In this document: positions 27,842 to 36,559 of the stretch, piece after piece
Layout of the letters: every line of letters begins with the position of its first letter
How positions within the stretch are numbered: position 1 is the first letter of the stretch
Assembly: GCF_015277875.1 (NCBI RefSeq)
Contig: NZ_CP063814.1
Span: forward strand, 1-64,000
Direction of reading: 5' to 3'
Length of the DNA: 64,000 nucleotides
DNA from: Microbacterium luteum
GTDB taxonomy: Bacteria; Actinomycetota; Actinomycetes; Actinomycetales; Microbacteriaceae
Program-made: the position numbers and the translations under genes
The notes under the pieces: model-generated
Database searches by the model: none
Seen by the model: the letters and a program-made list of their open reading frames with translations, nothing else
Told to the model about the DNA's origin: nothing

Positions 27842-29107
27842 TCAGTGGCCGTGCAGGCGGTCGTAGTCGGCGAGGGCCTTCGCGTCCTCGGCCTCGCGCA
27901 TGGCGCGGCGCGCGGCGTCGAGCGCGGCGACCGGGTCGGCGGATGCGCGGGCGTTGGCGAGCTCGCGCTGCGCGGAGCGGAGTCGCGATCGCGCGTCCGC
28001 GCTGCCGTGGGTGTGCGTGGCGACCGCCTCGGCCATCGCCACCGCGTTGCGGGCGGCCGCGAGGGTTCCGGGCAGGGCCGTGCGCGCGCCACGGAGTCGC
28101 TGCTGCGCCGTGCGGGCATCGCCCAGCGCGAGGTCGAGTCGATCGCGCAGCCGGGCGATACGGTCGATCGTCCACGTCGGGCGACGGGCGGCATCCCGTT
28201 CGAGGGCGTTCAGGTCCGCCTCGATCGCCCTCACCTCATCGGCCAGGCGATCGGCGTCGTCGGGGGGCAGCGATCCTCGCGACAGCACCGCCTGCCGCAT
28301 CGCCGTGCGCGTGGCCTCGAACTCGCCCGAGAGGGCCTGCGAGGCCTGCGTGATGAGGCGATACGACTCTTCGAAGGCGCGGGCGTCGGCCTCGGCCTGG
28401 CGCAACGCGCGTTCCGCCGCTGCGATGTCGGCCAGGGCGTTGCGCGACGGGTCCTCGGCGGCCGCGGCCGCCGCATCGAGTCGCACCTGCGCTTCGGCGG
28501 CTTCGGTGACGGCGTTGGTCGCGGCATCCGACGCGGTGCGCCATTCATCCTCGGCGAAGCTCGCCGCGAGCTGATCCAGGAGCGGGGCGGGGTCGCCCAT
28601 CGAGGCGCGCAGATCGTCGAGGCGTCGCCGCGTGGCGGCCAGCTGAGAGCCCGCGGTGACGTGGCGACCCATCCACTCGACGTGGTCGGAACGGGCGTGG
28701 CGGATGGCCGTGGCGGCCTTGTCGGCCTGCTCGCGGATGCGCGCGGCGCCACGGCGCACCTCAACCGGCGTCGCGGCCGGCAGGGAGATCGTGCGGTACA
28801 GGTCGAAACCCGCGTCGCGGGTGTGCTGCGCCGTCAGGCGCGCGCGTCGCAGCGAGGCCGGGGCGTCACCGCCGTAGAGCGCGCCCGACAGTCCCACCTC
28901 GAGCTCGAGCTCGGCGATCGCGTCGTCCAGGCGCACCAGAACCGCGCCCGCTTCGAGGCGCTCCGCCTCCGCGCGCTTCCGCGCGGCGGGCGAGCGGCGT
29001 GCGCGGCGCACTCCCCACACCAGCACGGCGACCGCCAGCGCCGCGACGCCGAAGACCACAACAGCCGGGATGACCCAGCCGATCACCGTGCCTGCGACGT
29101 CATCCAT
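27842..29107 (-). CDS. membrane-anchored coiled-coil protein of unknown function
   Basis: A 421-residue protein with one N-terminal transmembrane helix (about residues 6-30, TVIGWVIPAVVVFGVAAL) followed by a stop of basic residues and about 370 residues of Ala/Arg/Glu-rich predicted coiled coil. The shape (single anchor plus long cytoplasmic coiled coil) recalls EzrA-like division regulators or envelope scaffold proteins, but I see no sequence motif to support either. The ATG at 29107 overlaps the 3' end of the HAD gene by 8 bases, so the two are coupled. Confidence 0.75.
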   Translation of the reverse strand: MDDVAGTVIGWVIPAVVVFGVAALAVAVLVWGVRRARRSPAARKRAEAERLEAGAVLVRLDDAIAELELEVGLSGALYGGDAPASLRRARLTAQHTRDAGFDLYRTISLPAATPVEVRRGAARIREQADKAATAIRHARSDHVEWMGRHVTAGSQLAATRRRLDDLRASMGDPAPLLDQLAASFAEDEWRTASDAATNAVTEAAEAQVRLDAAAAAAEDPSRNALADIAAAERALRQAEADARAFEESYRLITQASQALSGEFEATRTAMRQAVLSRGSLPPDDADRLADEVRAIEADLNALERDAARRPTWTIDRIARLRDRLDLALGDARTAQQRLRGARTALPGTLAAARNAVAMAEAVATHTHGSADARSRLRSAQRELANARASADPVAALDAARRAMREAEDAKALADYDRLHGH

Positions 29108-29783
29108 CGGCGTCGGTGAGGAGCAGCAGGTCGCGCAGCTGAGCCACGTCGTCGACGGCGGCCTGGGCACCCTCAGCCTCGTGCGGCCAGCTGAAGCCCC
29201 AGCCGACGAAGATCACGGGCACGTCGTGCGCCGCCCCGCCCTCGACGTCGTGGTGCCGGTCGCCGACGAGCACCGGTCGCGACGTGTCGACACCGGCCGC
29301 CGCGAGCCGCCGCAGCGCCTCGGCGACGATGTCGGCCTTCGTGGCGAGCGTCTTCTCGTCGGGGGTGGACCCGACCGTGGCGGTGAAGCACGGGGCCAGA
29401 TCGAAGTGGTCCATGAGTGCCGCGACCTGGTTCTCGGGCTTGGAGCTGGCGGTCGCCTGCGGGATGCCGCACGCGTGCGCCTCCTGGATCAGCTCACCGA
29501 CCCCCGGGAAGAGCTTCGCGCCGGTCGTGTATCCGTCGGCCTTGCCGAGCGTGCGGTAGAACGCGACGGCCTCGGTGGCCTGCTCGGGGCTCATGCCGAC
29601 GTTCGTCTGGAACGACTCGTACATGGGAGGGCCGATCCAGTGCACCAGCTCGGCGCGGGTCGGCTTGGGCTTGCCGAAGTGCTCGAGGGCCACGGTGAGG
29701 CGACGCAGGATGCCGTCGGACGCATCCACGATGGTGCCGTCGACATCCCAGAGGATGCAGGTCCAGGGGGAGCGTGTCGCCAT
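29100..29783 (-). CDS. HAD family hydrolase (phosphoglycolate phosphatase-like)
   Basis: A 227-residue HAD phosphatase. Motif I is WDVDGTIVD with the nucleophile and acid/base Asp, motif II is the TASSKP segment, motif III is the lysine in DEKTLATK, and motif IV is VGDRHHDVEG. The cap domain between residues 20 and 90 is the helical C1 type. Relatives act on phosphoglycolate, pyrophosphate or small sugar phosphates; the substrate is open. A TAGTCT lies 6 bases before the ATG. The GGGAGC between them could also act as a short ribosome site. Confidence 0.88.
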   Translation of the reverse strand: MATRSPWTCILWDVDGTIVDASDGILRRLTVALEHFGKPKPTRAELVHWIGPPMYESFQTNVGMSPEQATEAVAFYRTLGKADGYTTGAKLFPGVGELIQEAHACGIPQATASSKPENQVAALMDHFDLAPCFTATVGSTPDEKTLATKADIVAEALRRLAAAGVDTSRPVLVGDRHHDVEGGAAHDVPVIFVGWGFSWPHEAEGAQAAVDDVAQLRDLLLLTDADG

Positions 29784-29789
29784 GCTCCC

Positions 29790-29795
29790 AGACTA
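29790..29795 (-). promoter_or_regulatory. HAD gene -10 element (leaderless start)
   Basis: TAGTCT on the minus strand, 6 bases before the ATG at 29783, in the 59-base gap after nucS. Confidence 0.5.
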
Positions 29796-29842
29796 CGGGG
29801 CCGGGAAGCGGCCTCGCGTCGGCAGCCGGCGCGCGGGACCGC

Positions 29843-30538
29843 TCAGAACAGCCGCGGTGCGCCCGACTCGATGCCCTTCATGCCCTCGTAGTCGAGGGTG
29901 ACGCAGCGGATGCCGCGGTCGGTCGCGAGCACCTTCGCCTGCGGCTTGATCTCCTGCGCGGCGAACACGCCGGTGACGGGGGCGAGGTGCGGATCGCGTC
30001 CGAGGAGCTCGAGGTATCGCGTGAGCTGCTCGACGCCGTCGATGTCGCCGCGCCGCTTCACCTCGACGGCGATCGTGCCGCCTGCGGGGTCGCGCAGCAG
30101 CAGGTCGACGGGGCCGATCGCGGTAGGGAATTCGCGGCGCACGAGCGTCAGGTCGTCACCGATCACGTCGACCTGCTCGGCGAGGAGGCGCTGCAGATCC
30201 GCCTCGACGCCGTCCTTCTGCAGGCCCGGGTCGAGACCGAGCTCGTGCGAGGTGTCGTGCAGCACCTCGTAGATCCGCACGAGCAGGGCGTCACCGCTCT
30301 TGGCGTGCGTGACCCGCCAGTGCTCGAGAACGCCGGCGCGCGCGGACTCCTCGTCGGGCTCCTCGACCTCGAGACGGCACGGGGGGCTCATCCAGTTGAG
30401 CGGCTTGTACGAGCCGCCGTCGGAGTGCACCAGGAGGCTGCCGTCGCCCTTGTGGACGAGCAGGCGCGTCGCGAGGGGCAGGTGGGCGGTGAGGCGCCCG
30501 GTGTAGTCGACCGAGCAGCGGGCGATGACAAGACGCAC
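29843..30538 (-). CDS. nucS: mismatch-specific endonuclease NucS (EndoMS)
   Basis: Key enzyme of the non-canonical mismatch repair used by actinobacteria that lack MutS/MutL. It cleaves both strands at mismatches. The 231-residue product has the N-terminal dimerisation domain ([25 protein letters not shown]) and the C-terminal RecB-like nuclease with GPVDLLLRD and [20 protein letters not shown]. It ends in GAPRLF, the hydrophobic tail that binds the beta clamp. The GTG lies 6 bases after TAGGCT. Confidence 0.94.
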   Translation of the reverse strand: MRLVIARCSVDYTGRLTAHLPLATRLLVHKGDGSLLVHSDGGSYKPLNWMSPPCRLEVEEPDEESARAGVLEHWRVTHAKSGDALLVRIYEVLHDTSHELGLDPGLQKDGVEADLQRLLAEQVDVIGDDLTLVRREFPTAIGPVDLLLRDPAGGTIAVEVKRRGDIDGVEQLTRYLELLGRDPHLAPVTGVFAAQEIKPQAKVLATDRGIRCVTLDYEGMKGIESGAPRLF

Positions 30539-30544
30539 CCGACG

Positions 30545-30550
30545 AGCCTA
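30545..30550 (-). promoter_or_regulatory. nucS -10 element (leaderless start)
   Basis: TAGGCT on the minus strand, 6 bases before the nucS GTG. It overlaps the TAG stop codon of the upstream MFS gene, so nucS can be expressed separately from it. Confidence 0.55.
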
Positions 30551-31804
30551 AACCCGACCCGCACCCTCATGCGGGTGGCCTGCTCCGACGGTGGCGCCGG
30601 CGATGGGACGGGCGGCACCGGACGCGAGACCCGAGGCGACCACGAGCGCGACCAGGATGAACAGCGTGTTCAGCAGTCCGATGTGGTCGCTGATGAATCC
30701 GAGCGCCGGCGGACCGGCGAGGAACGCCACGTAGCCGATCGTCGCCGCCGCACTCACGCGGGCCGCGGCCTTGGCGGGGTCGTCGGCGGCGGCGGACATC
30801 CCGAGCGGGAACCCGAGCGAGGCGCCCAGACCCCACAGCGCCGCGCCGACGAAGACGAGGGGCAGGCTCGGGGCGAGGATGAACAGCAGAATGCCGACGG
30901 CGGCCGTCGCCGAGAGCACGCGCAGGGTCGCCACCCGGCCGAAGCGATCCACAAGCGGGCCGCCAAACACGCGCACGACGGTCATGGAGACGGAGAAGAC
31001 CGCCAGCGCGGCGGCCCCGAGCGTGGCGCCGCCGCCGTGCTCCTCGCTGACGCCGAGGGCCAGCCAGTCGTTCGCGCCGCCCTCGGCGAACGACATCCCG
31101 AGCATGATCACGCCCAGTGCGTAGGTGCGCGGCTCGCGCCACGCCGACAGGGACAGGGCGAGCCGCGCCCGCCAGCCGGGCCGGTCGTCGACGGCGGGAT
31201 CGCCCGCGACCTCGCGCCGCGGCACGTTGGCGAACGATGCTGCAGCGATGACGACCACGATCGCCGCGATCACGGCGGCATGCACGGCGACGGTCACGTC
31301 GAGGCCCGCGGCCAGCGCCCCGAGTCCCGCGCCGATCACGGTGCCGAAGGAGAAGAACGCGTGGAACAGCGGCAGGATCGTCTTGCCGGACTGGGTCTCG
31401 ATCGCGGCTCCCTCGACGTTCATCATGACGTCGACGGCGCCGTTGCCGAAGCCGAAGAGTGCGAGCCCGATGATGACCACGGGGAAGGATCCCCAGACGT
31501 CGGTGCCGAGGCCGATGAAGACGACGCCGGCGGCGAAGACGAGCATCGCGCCGAACATGCCGCGACGGGTGCCGAAGCGGGCGATGATCACGGATGCCAG
31601 GGACAGCCCGACGATCGATGCGACGCCCATTCCGAGCAGCAGCAGACCGATCTGGCTGTTCTCGATCCCGAGCGCGATCTTGATGTCCGGGACGCGCGAC
31701 GCCCACGTCGCGATGCTCAGTCCGCTCGCGAGGAAGATCGCGAAGACGGCGGTGCGCCAGCGCACGTACTGCGCGCGGGTCAGGGGCAGATCCATGACGT
31801 TCAT
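30548..31804 (-). CDS. MFS transporter
   Basis: A 418-residue major facilitator with twelve hydrophobic segments. Family marks are ATWASRVPDIKIALGIENSQIG at the first loop and GFGNGAVDVMMNVEGAAIE in the first half, which resemble the YbjJ/fucose-permease-like group. The substrate is unknown. The start at 31804 (MNVMDLPLT) or the ATG at 31795 are equally possible. It is divergent from a LacI-type regulator with twin operator-like repeats between them, so the sugar or metabolite sensed by that regulator may be the substrate. Confidence 0.87.
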   Translation of the reverse strand: MNVMDLPLTRAQYVRWRTAVFAIFLASGLSIATWASRVPDIKIALGIENSQIGLLLLGMGVASIVGLSLASVIIARFGTRRGMFGAMLVFAAGVVFIGLGTDVWGSFPVVIIGLALFGFGNGAVDVMMNVEGAAIETQSGKTILPLFHAFFSFGTVIGAGLGALAAGLDVTVAVHAAVIAAIVVVIAAASFANVPRREVAGDPAVDDRPGWRARLALSLSAWREPRTYALGVIMLGMSFAEGGANDWLALGVSEEHGGGATLGAAALAVFSVSMTVVRVFGGPLVDRFGRVATLRVLSATAAVGILLFILAPSLPLVFVGAALWGLGASLGFPLGMSAAADDPAKAAARVSAAATIGYVAFLAGPPALGFISDHIGLLNTLFILVALVVASGLASGAARPIAGATVGAGHPHEGAGRV

Positions 31805-31813
31805 GGTACCGGT

Positions 31814-31839
31814 GAAACGATTCGCATCGAAACGATTCG
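31814..31839. promoter_or_regulatory. two direct GAAACGATTCG repeats, probable LacI-family operators
   Basis: GAAACGATTCG occurs at 31814-31824 and again at 31829-31839, 15 bases apart, between the divergent MFS and LacI genes. Each has the central CG and partial GAAAC/GATTC dyad typical of LacI-family operators. Confidence 0.6.
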
Positions 31840-31874
31840 AGACGGGAGAGGCCGAGCGCTACGATCGACGCAGG

Positions 31875-32933
31875 ATGAGCGCGCGCAGAGCCACGATCGC
31901 CGACGTCGCCCGCGAGGCGGGCGTCTCGCCGTCGACCGCTTCCGTCGTCTTCAGTGGCAAGACCCCGGTCACCGAGGCGACGCGGGCGAAGGTGCGCTCC
32001 GCCGCAGCCCGCCTCGGCTACGCCGGACCCGACCCCCGCGCGGCCTCCCTGCGGCGCGGGCGCAGCGGCATCGTCGCGGTGGTGTTCGAGGAGCACCTCG
32101 GCACTGCCTTCCTCGACCCGGTGAAGACCCTCATGATGGATGGGCTCACCGACGAGGTCGCGCCCCTCGGCGCGGGCCTGCTGCTGCTCCGCGACCACGA
32201 TCCCTCCGGCGCCGGCCCGTCGCTGACGACGGCGCCGATCGATGCCGCCGTGCTGATCGGCTGCAGCGGGATGCTGCGCGAATCGCTTGCGACCGTGACC
32301 GCCCGCGGCCTCCCCGTGGTCGTGATCGAGGGCGACGCGGGCGAGAGCGTGCCGCGCATCATGCTCGACAACCGCGACGCGCAGCGCCAGGCCGCCAGTC
32401 ACCTGCGCTCGCTCGGTCACCGCCGCGTCGTGGTGCTCTCGCTTCCCACGCGGTCTCAGCGTCCGCGCGGATGGGTGGCCGCCGACGAGCCGGTCGAGGT
32501 CGACGTCACGCGCGACCGCCTCGCCGGCGCGCGGGATGTGTTCCCCGACGCGTCGGTGTACGCCGCGGGGGCCAGCTCGATGGACGAGGGCTTCCATGCC
32601 GCCCGCGACATCCTGAACGTACCCATCGATCGCCGCCCCACGGCCATCATCGCTCAGAGCGACCTGCTCGCCGCCGGGGCGGTACGGGCGGCCGAAGACC
32701 TGGGGCTCCGGGTGCCCTTCGACGTCAGCGTGACGGGGTTCGACGGCGTCGCCGTGGACGGTCTCGCACCCCATGAGCTCACGACACTCGTGCAGCCTGC
32801 GCTGGAGAAGGGCCGTGCCGCCGGTCGCGCGGTCGCCGCGATGCTCGAGGACGCATCGCCGCCGACGATCACGTTCACGTGCGAATTCCGCGTCGGGAAT
32901 ACTACGGCCGAGCCGGCGGCGTTCCGGGATTGA
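31875..32933 (+). CDS. LacI family transcriptional regulator
   Basis: A 352-residue regulator. The N-terminal HTH and hinge helix are clear (TIADVAREAGVSPSTASVVF and EATRAKVRSAAARLGY). The periplasmic-binding-protein-like core contains the LDNRDAQRQAASHLRSLGHRR, AIIAQSDLLAAGAVRAAEDLGL and SVTGFDGV segments. The ATG at 31875 is placed just before the HTH, as in the family; in-frame codons upstream lie inside the divergent gene. It probably controls the MFS gene and itself through the two repeats at 31814-31839. Confidence 0.92.
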   Translation: MSARRATIADVAREAGVSPSTASVVFSGKTPVTEATRAKVRSAAARLGYAGPDPRAASLRRGRSGIVAVVFEEHLGTAFLDPVKTLMMDGLTDEVAPLGAGLLLLRDHDPSGAGPSLTTAPIDAAVLIGCSGMLRESLATVTARGLPVVVIEGDAGESVPRIMLDNRDAQRQAASHLRSLGHRRVVVLSLPTRSQRPRGWVAADEPVEVDVTRDRLAGARDVFPDASVYAAGASSMDEGFHAARDILNVPIDRRPTAIIAQSDLLAAGAVRAAEDLGLRVPFDVSVTGFDGVAVDGLAPHELTTLVQPALEKGRAAGRAVAAMLEDASPPTITFTCEFRVGNTTAEPAAFRD

Positions 32934-32994
32934 GCTGGTCGACGGGCGCGCGACGTCGGCAGCTCGACGAGGCCACGCGCGCCTCCCCTCCCGG

Positions 32995-33000
32995 TAGAGT
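32995..33000 (+). promoter_or_regulatory. mrp operon promoter -10 element
   Basis: TAGAGT in the string GGTAGAGTGGA (also seen at gyrB), 75 bases before mrpA. The leader is about 68 bases and ends in a strong ribosome site GAGGAGG, 6 bases before the ATG. Confidence 0.55.
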
Positions 33001-33074
33001 GGACGTACAGACCCCCTATCGCCCGAGCCGACGGTGATCACCGTTCCCGGCTGACGACTTTCGAGGAGGCCGCC

Positions 33075-36005
33075 ATGCTGGTCCTCCTTGCCGCGTTCGC
33101 CGTCGTCCCGCTGGTGATGCCGTGGCTGGTACACCGCCTCGGGGCGCGCGCGTTCCTCATCGCCGCGCTGCTCCCGACCGCCGCGTTCGTGCAGGCCGCC
33201 GCGCAGACAGTGCCGGTCATGTCGGGAGAGATCCCGTTCGAATCCGTCGCGTGGATCCCGCCGCTCGGCGTCGACCTGTCGATGCGCATGGACACGCTGT
33301 CGTGGCTGATGACCCTCGTCGTCACCGGCATCGGTGCTCTCGTGCTGGTCTACTGCCGGTGGTACTTCGCCGACGGCGGTTCCGGGCTCGGGCAGTTCAG
33401 CGCCGTGTTCCTCGCCTTCGCCGGGGCGATGTACGGGCTCGTCCTCACGGACGATCTCGTGGTGCTCGTGATGCTGTGGGAGGTCACGAGCGTGCTGTCG
33501 TACCTGCTGATCGGGTACTACAACCGGCGCGCGTCCAGCCGTCGCGCCGCCCTGCAGGCGCTGCTCGTGACCACGCTGGGCGGTCTGGTGATGCTGATCG
33601 GCGTCGTGCTGCTCGTGGTCGACGCCGGCACCTCGAGCATCTCGACCATCCTCTCCGAGGCCCCGACGGGGCCGATCGTCGACGCCGCGGTCGTCATGCT
33701 CCTCGTGGGCGCCCTGTCGAAGTCCGCGATCTTCCCCTTCCACTTCTGGCTGCCGGGCGCGATGGCCGCCCCCACGCCCGTCAGCGCGTATCTCCACGCC
33801 GCGGCGATGGTGAAGGCGGGCATCTATCTCATCGCCCGCTTCGCACCCGTGTTCGCGTTCTCACCCGTCTGGCAGCCGATCGTCATCGGACTCGGCGTCT
33901 TCACGATGCTCCTCGGCGGATTCCAGGCGCTCCGCGAGACCGACCTCAAGCGCATCCTCGCCTTCGGAACCGTCAGTCAGCTCGGCTTCCTCACCGTCGT
34001 CCTCGGATACGGCACGCGCGACGCGATCCTCGCCGGTCTCGCCCTGCTGCTCGCGCACGCGCTGTTCAAGTCGGCGCTGTTCCTGGTCGTCGGCATCATC
34101 GACCACCAGCTGTCCACCCGCGACATCCGCGAGATCAGCGGACTCGGACGTCAGACGCCCGTGCTCGCGACGGTCAGCATCGTCACGATCGCCTCGATGG
34201 CCGGCGTCATCCCGACCCTCGGCTTCGTCGCCAAGGAGGCCGCGCTGACTGCGCTGCTGAACGATGCCCTGCAGGGCGCCCCCTTCGCGATCATCGCGCT
34301 GGCCGGCGTCACACTCGGCTCGGTGTTCACGGTCGCCTACGGCATCCGCTTCATCTGGGGAGCGTTCTGGACCAAGCGCGACGCCGAGGGCGACGCGCTC
34401 ACGCCCGTCGAGTGGCCCCGCCCGCCGATCGGCTTCGTCGCCGTGCCGGTCGTGCTGGCCGTGCTCACCGTGGTCGCGGGGTTCGCCTCCCCCCTCCTCG
34501 ACGCCGTGCTCGCCCCCTACGCCGACACCGCGCCGGCGGCCGCCCCGGGTCTCACCGCCCCCGAGGAGACCTACCATCTCGAACTGTGGCACGGGCTCGA
34601 GCCGGCGCTGTTCCTCTCGCTCGGCACGCTCGCCCTCGGCGCCCCGGTGTTCTGGAGCACGAAGCGCCGACCCTGGGGTTCGCGGATGCTGCCGTTCAGC
34701 GCGCCGGATGTCTACAACGCCGCGCTCCGCGGCGTGGCACGGCTCTCGGTGGAGGTCACGAGCCTCACGCAGCGGGGCTCGCTCCCGATCTACGTCGGCA
34801 CCATCTTCGTCGTACTGGTGGTCGGTGAGGCGGTGGCGCTGTTCGCCGGATCGGAGTGGCAGGCGGAGCTCGACGCGTTCCAGACCCCCGTGCAGCTGCT
34901 CGTCGCGCCCATCATGATCATCGCGGGGCTGATCGCGGTCCGTGCCCGCAAACGCTTCACCGGCGTCGCGCTCGTATCGGTCACCGGCTTCGGCATGGCG
35001 CTCCTGTTCGCCTCGAGCGGTGCGCCCGACCTCGCCCTCACGCAGATCCTCGTCGAGACGGTCACCCTCGTCGCCTTCGCGCTCGTGCTGCGCCGCATCC
35101 CCTCGCGTCTGGGGCAGCACAACGCCTCGGTCCGGCCGATCGCGCGCGCTGTGCTCGCCGCCGGGGTGGGCGTGACGATGGCCGCGATCGCGATCGTCGC
35201 GACAGCGTCGCGCGTGGCCGACCCGATCTCGCGCGAGTGGCCCGACCTCGCCTATGACATCGGGCACGGTCGCAACGTCGTCAACGTGGCGCTGGTCGAT
35301 ATCCGCGGGTGGGACACCATGGGCGAACTCACGGTGCTCGTTCTCGCGGCGACAGGTGTCGCCTCGCTCGTCTTCGTCACCCACCGCTCCGACACGCTGT
35401 CGGAGTTCACCGAGCCGCTGCCGCGCTTGGACGCGCGGCGTCAGCCCCTCATCGAGACGGACGAGGGCGTGAAGCCCCGCACCGACAGCTCCGAGGGCCG
35501 CCGCCTGGCCTGGCTGCTCGGCGGCACGCGCGTGCGGGCGGAGAACCGCTCGATGATGCTCGAGGTCGTCGTCCGCATCCTCTTCCACACGATCATCATC
35601 GTGTCGCTGTACCTGCTCTTCGCGGGGCACAACCTGCCCGGCGGCGGCTTCGCCGGCGGGCTCGTCGCGGGCATGGCCCTCGTCATGCGATACGTCGCGG
35701 GAGGACGGTACGAACTCGGCGCCGCCGCTCCGACCGACGCCGGACGCCTGCTGGGCATCGGCATGACCATCGCGGTCGGGTGCGCCATCCTGCCCCTGGT
35801 GTTCAGCGCGCCGCCGCTCACCCGCTGGTTCATCGAGGCCGAGACCGAACTGCTCGGTCACGTCGAGTTCGTCACGTCGACACTGTTCGACGTGGGGGTC
35901 TATCTCGTCGTCGTCGGACTCGTGCTCGATGTGCTCCGCAGCCTCGGCGCCGAGGTCGACCGGCAGGCCACCGCCCAGCGCAGCGAGGCGGTGAGCGTCC
36001 GGTGA
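33075..36005 (+). CDS. mrpA: Mrp Na+/H+ antiporter subunit A (A-B fusion)
   Basis: Largest subunit of the multi-subunit cation/proton antiporter, related to complex I NuoL. The 976-residue product has an N-terminal region of about 14 membrane segments with the proton-channel motifs (LVMLWEVTSVLSYLLIGYY, LVGALSKSAIFPFHFWLPGAM). A DUF4040 domain at about 613-680 (GAPDLALTQILVETVTL) and a C-terminal MnhB domain at about 820-960 (HNLPGGGFAGGLVAGMALVMRYV) follow, so mrpB is fused to mrpA. It starts a six-gene operon with 4-base overlaps. Confidence 0.95.
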   Translation: MLVLLAAFAVVPLVMPWLVHRLGARAFLIAALLPTAAFVQAAAQTVPVMSGEIPFESVAWIPPLGVDLSMRMDTLSWLMTLVVTGIGALVLVYCRWYFADGGSGLGQFSAVFLAFAGAMYGLVLTDDLVVLVMLWEVTSVLSYLLIGYYNRRASSRRAALQALLVTTLGGLVMLIGVVLLVVDAGTSSISTILSEAPTGPIVDAAVVMLLVGALSKSAIFPFHFWLPGAMAAPTPVSAYLHAAAMVKAGIYLIARFAPVFAFSPVWQPIVIGLGVFTMLLGGFQALRETDLKRILAFGTVSQLGFLTVVLGYGTRDAILAGLALLLAHALFKSALFLVVGIIDHQLSTRDIREISGLGRQTPVLATVSIVTIASMAGVIPTLGFVAKEAALTALLNDALQGAPFAIIALAGVTLGSVFTVAYGIRFIWGAFWTKRDAEGDALTPVEWPRPPIGFVAVPVVLAVLTVVAGFASPLLDAVLAPYADTAPAAAPGLTAPEETYHLELWHGLEPALFLSLGTLALGAPVFWSTKRRPWGSRMLPFSAPDVYNAALRGVARLSVEVTSLTQRGSLPIYVGTIFVVLVVGEAVALFAGSEWQAELDAFQTPVQLLVAPIMIIAGLIAVRARKRFTGVALVSVTGFGMALLFASSGAPDLALTQILVETVTLVAFALVLRRIPSRLGQHNASVRPIARAVLAAGVGVTMAAIAIVATASRVADPISREWPDLAYDIGHGRNVVNVALVDIRGWDTMGELTVLVLAATGVASLVFVTHRSDTLSEFTEPLPRLDARRQPLIETDEGVKPRTDSSEGRRLAWLLGGTRVRAENRSMMLEVVVRILFHTIIIVSLYLLFAGHNLPGGGFAGGLVAGMALVMRYVAGGRYELGAAAPTDAGRLLGIGMTIAVGCAILPLVFSAPPLTRWFIEAETELLGHVEFVTSTLFDVGVYLVVVGLVLDVLRSLGAEVDRQATAQRSEAVSVR

Positions 36006-36559
36006 CCGTCTCGCTCGTCCTCATCGTCATCATGGCCGTGCTCTTCGCCTGTGGCGTCTACGCGATGCTCGAGCGCAGCCTCACCCGTGTGCTCATCGGC
36101 TTCCTGCTGCTGGGCAACGCGGCGAATCTCCTGCTGCTGATCGTCATCGGCCAGCCCGGGATCGCCCCGTTCTACGGCGCGGGCGAGGCCGACCAGATGT
36201 CGGATCCCCTCCCGCAAGCCCTCACGCTGACGGCCATCGTCATCACGTTCGCGATCTCGGCCTTCCTGCTCGCCCTCATCTACCGCTCCTGGCAGCTCGG
36301 GCAGGCCGACACGGTGCAGGACGACGAGGCCGACCTCGCCGTGCGGGCCCGCGACGCCGAGGCCGAAGAGGTCATGGACGACGAGACCGAGCTCGAAGAC
36401 GACGACGCCACGACCGACTTCATCGGCACCGCGACCTCACCCATCCGCGTCGTGCACAGCCGCGACTTCCCGGGCGTGCGCGACGACGCCCCCGTCGATC
36501 GCCCGCGGCGCGGCCCCGCCGACCCCTCGCGGGCATCCGAGAGCGAGGACGGCGCATGA
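36002..36559 (+). CDS. mrpC: Mrp antiporter subunit C
   Basis: NuoK-like subunit of the antiporter. The first ~100 residues hold three membrane helices with GVYAMLERSLTRVLIGFLLLGNAANLLLL and DPLPQALTLTAIVITFA. After about residue 100 the protein has an acidic, disordered tail of about 85 residues (DDEADLAVRARDAEAEEVMDDE onward). The total is 185 residues against about 115 for typical MrpC. The GTG start overlaps mrpA (GTGA), and the stop overlaps mrpD. Confidence 0.92.
   Translation: MTVSLVLIVIMAVLFACGVYAMLERSLTRVLIGFLLLGNAANLLLLIVIGQPGIAPFYGAGEADQMSDPLPQALTLTAIVITFAISAFLLALIYRSWQLGQADTVQDDEADLAVRARDAEAEEVMDDETELEDDDATTDFIGTATSPIRVVHSRDFPGVRDDAPVDRPRRGPADPSRASESEDGA

Noticed and set aside
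29774..33797. Very long open frames on both strands (about 1000 codons) across the NucS-MFS-LacI region
   Set aside because: They are by-products of high G/C third positions; the reading frames of NucS, the MFS transporter and the LacI regulator carry the recognisable motifs, while the long frames are Arg/Gly/Pro-rich and have no domains. The same holds for the long opposite frames over dnaA, gyrA, the kinases and the sulfatase.
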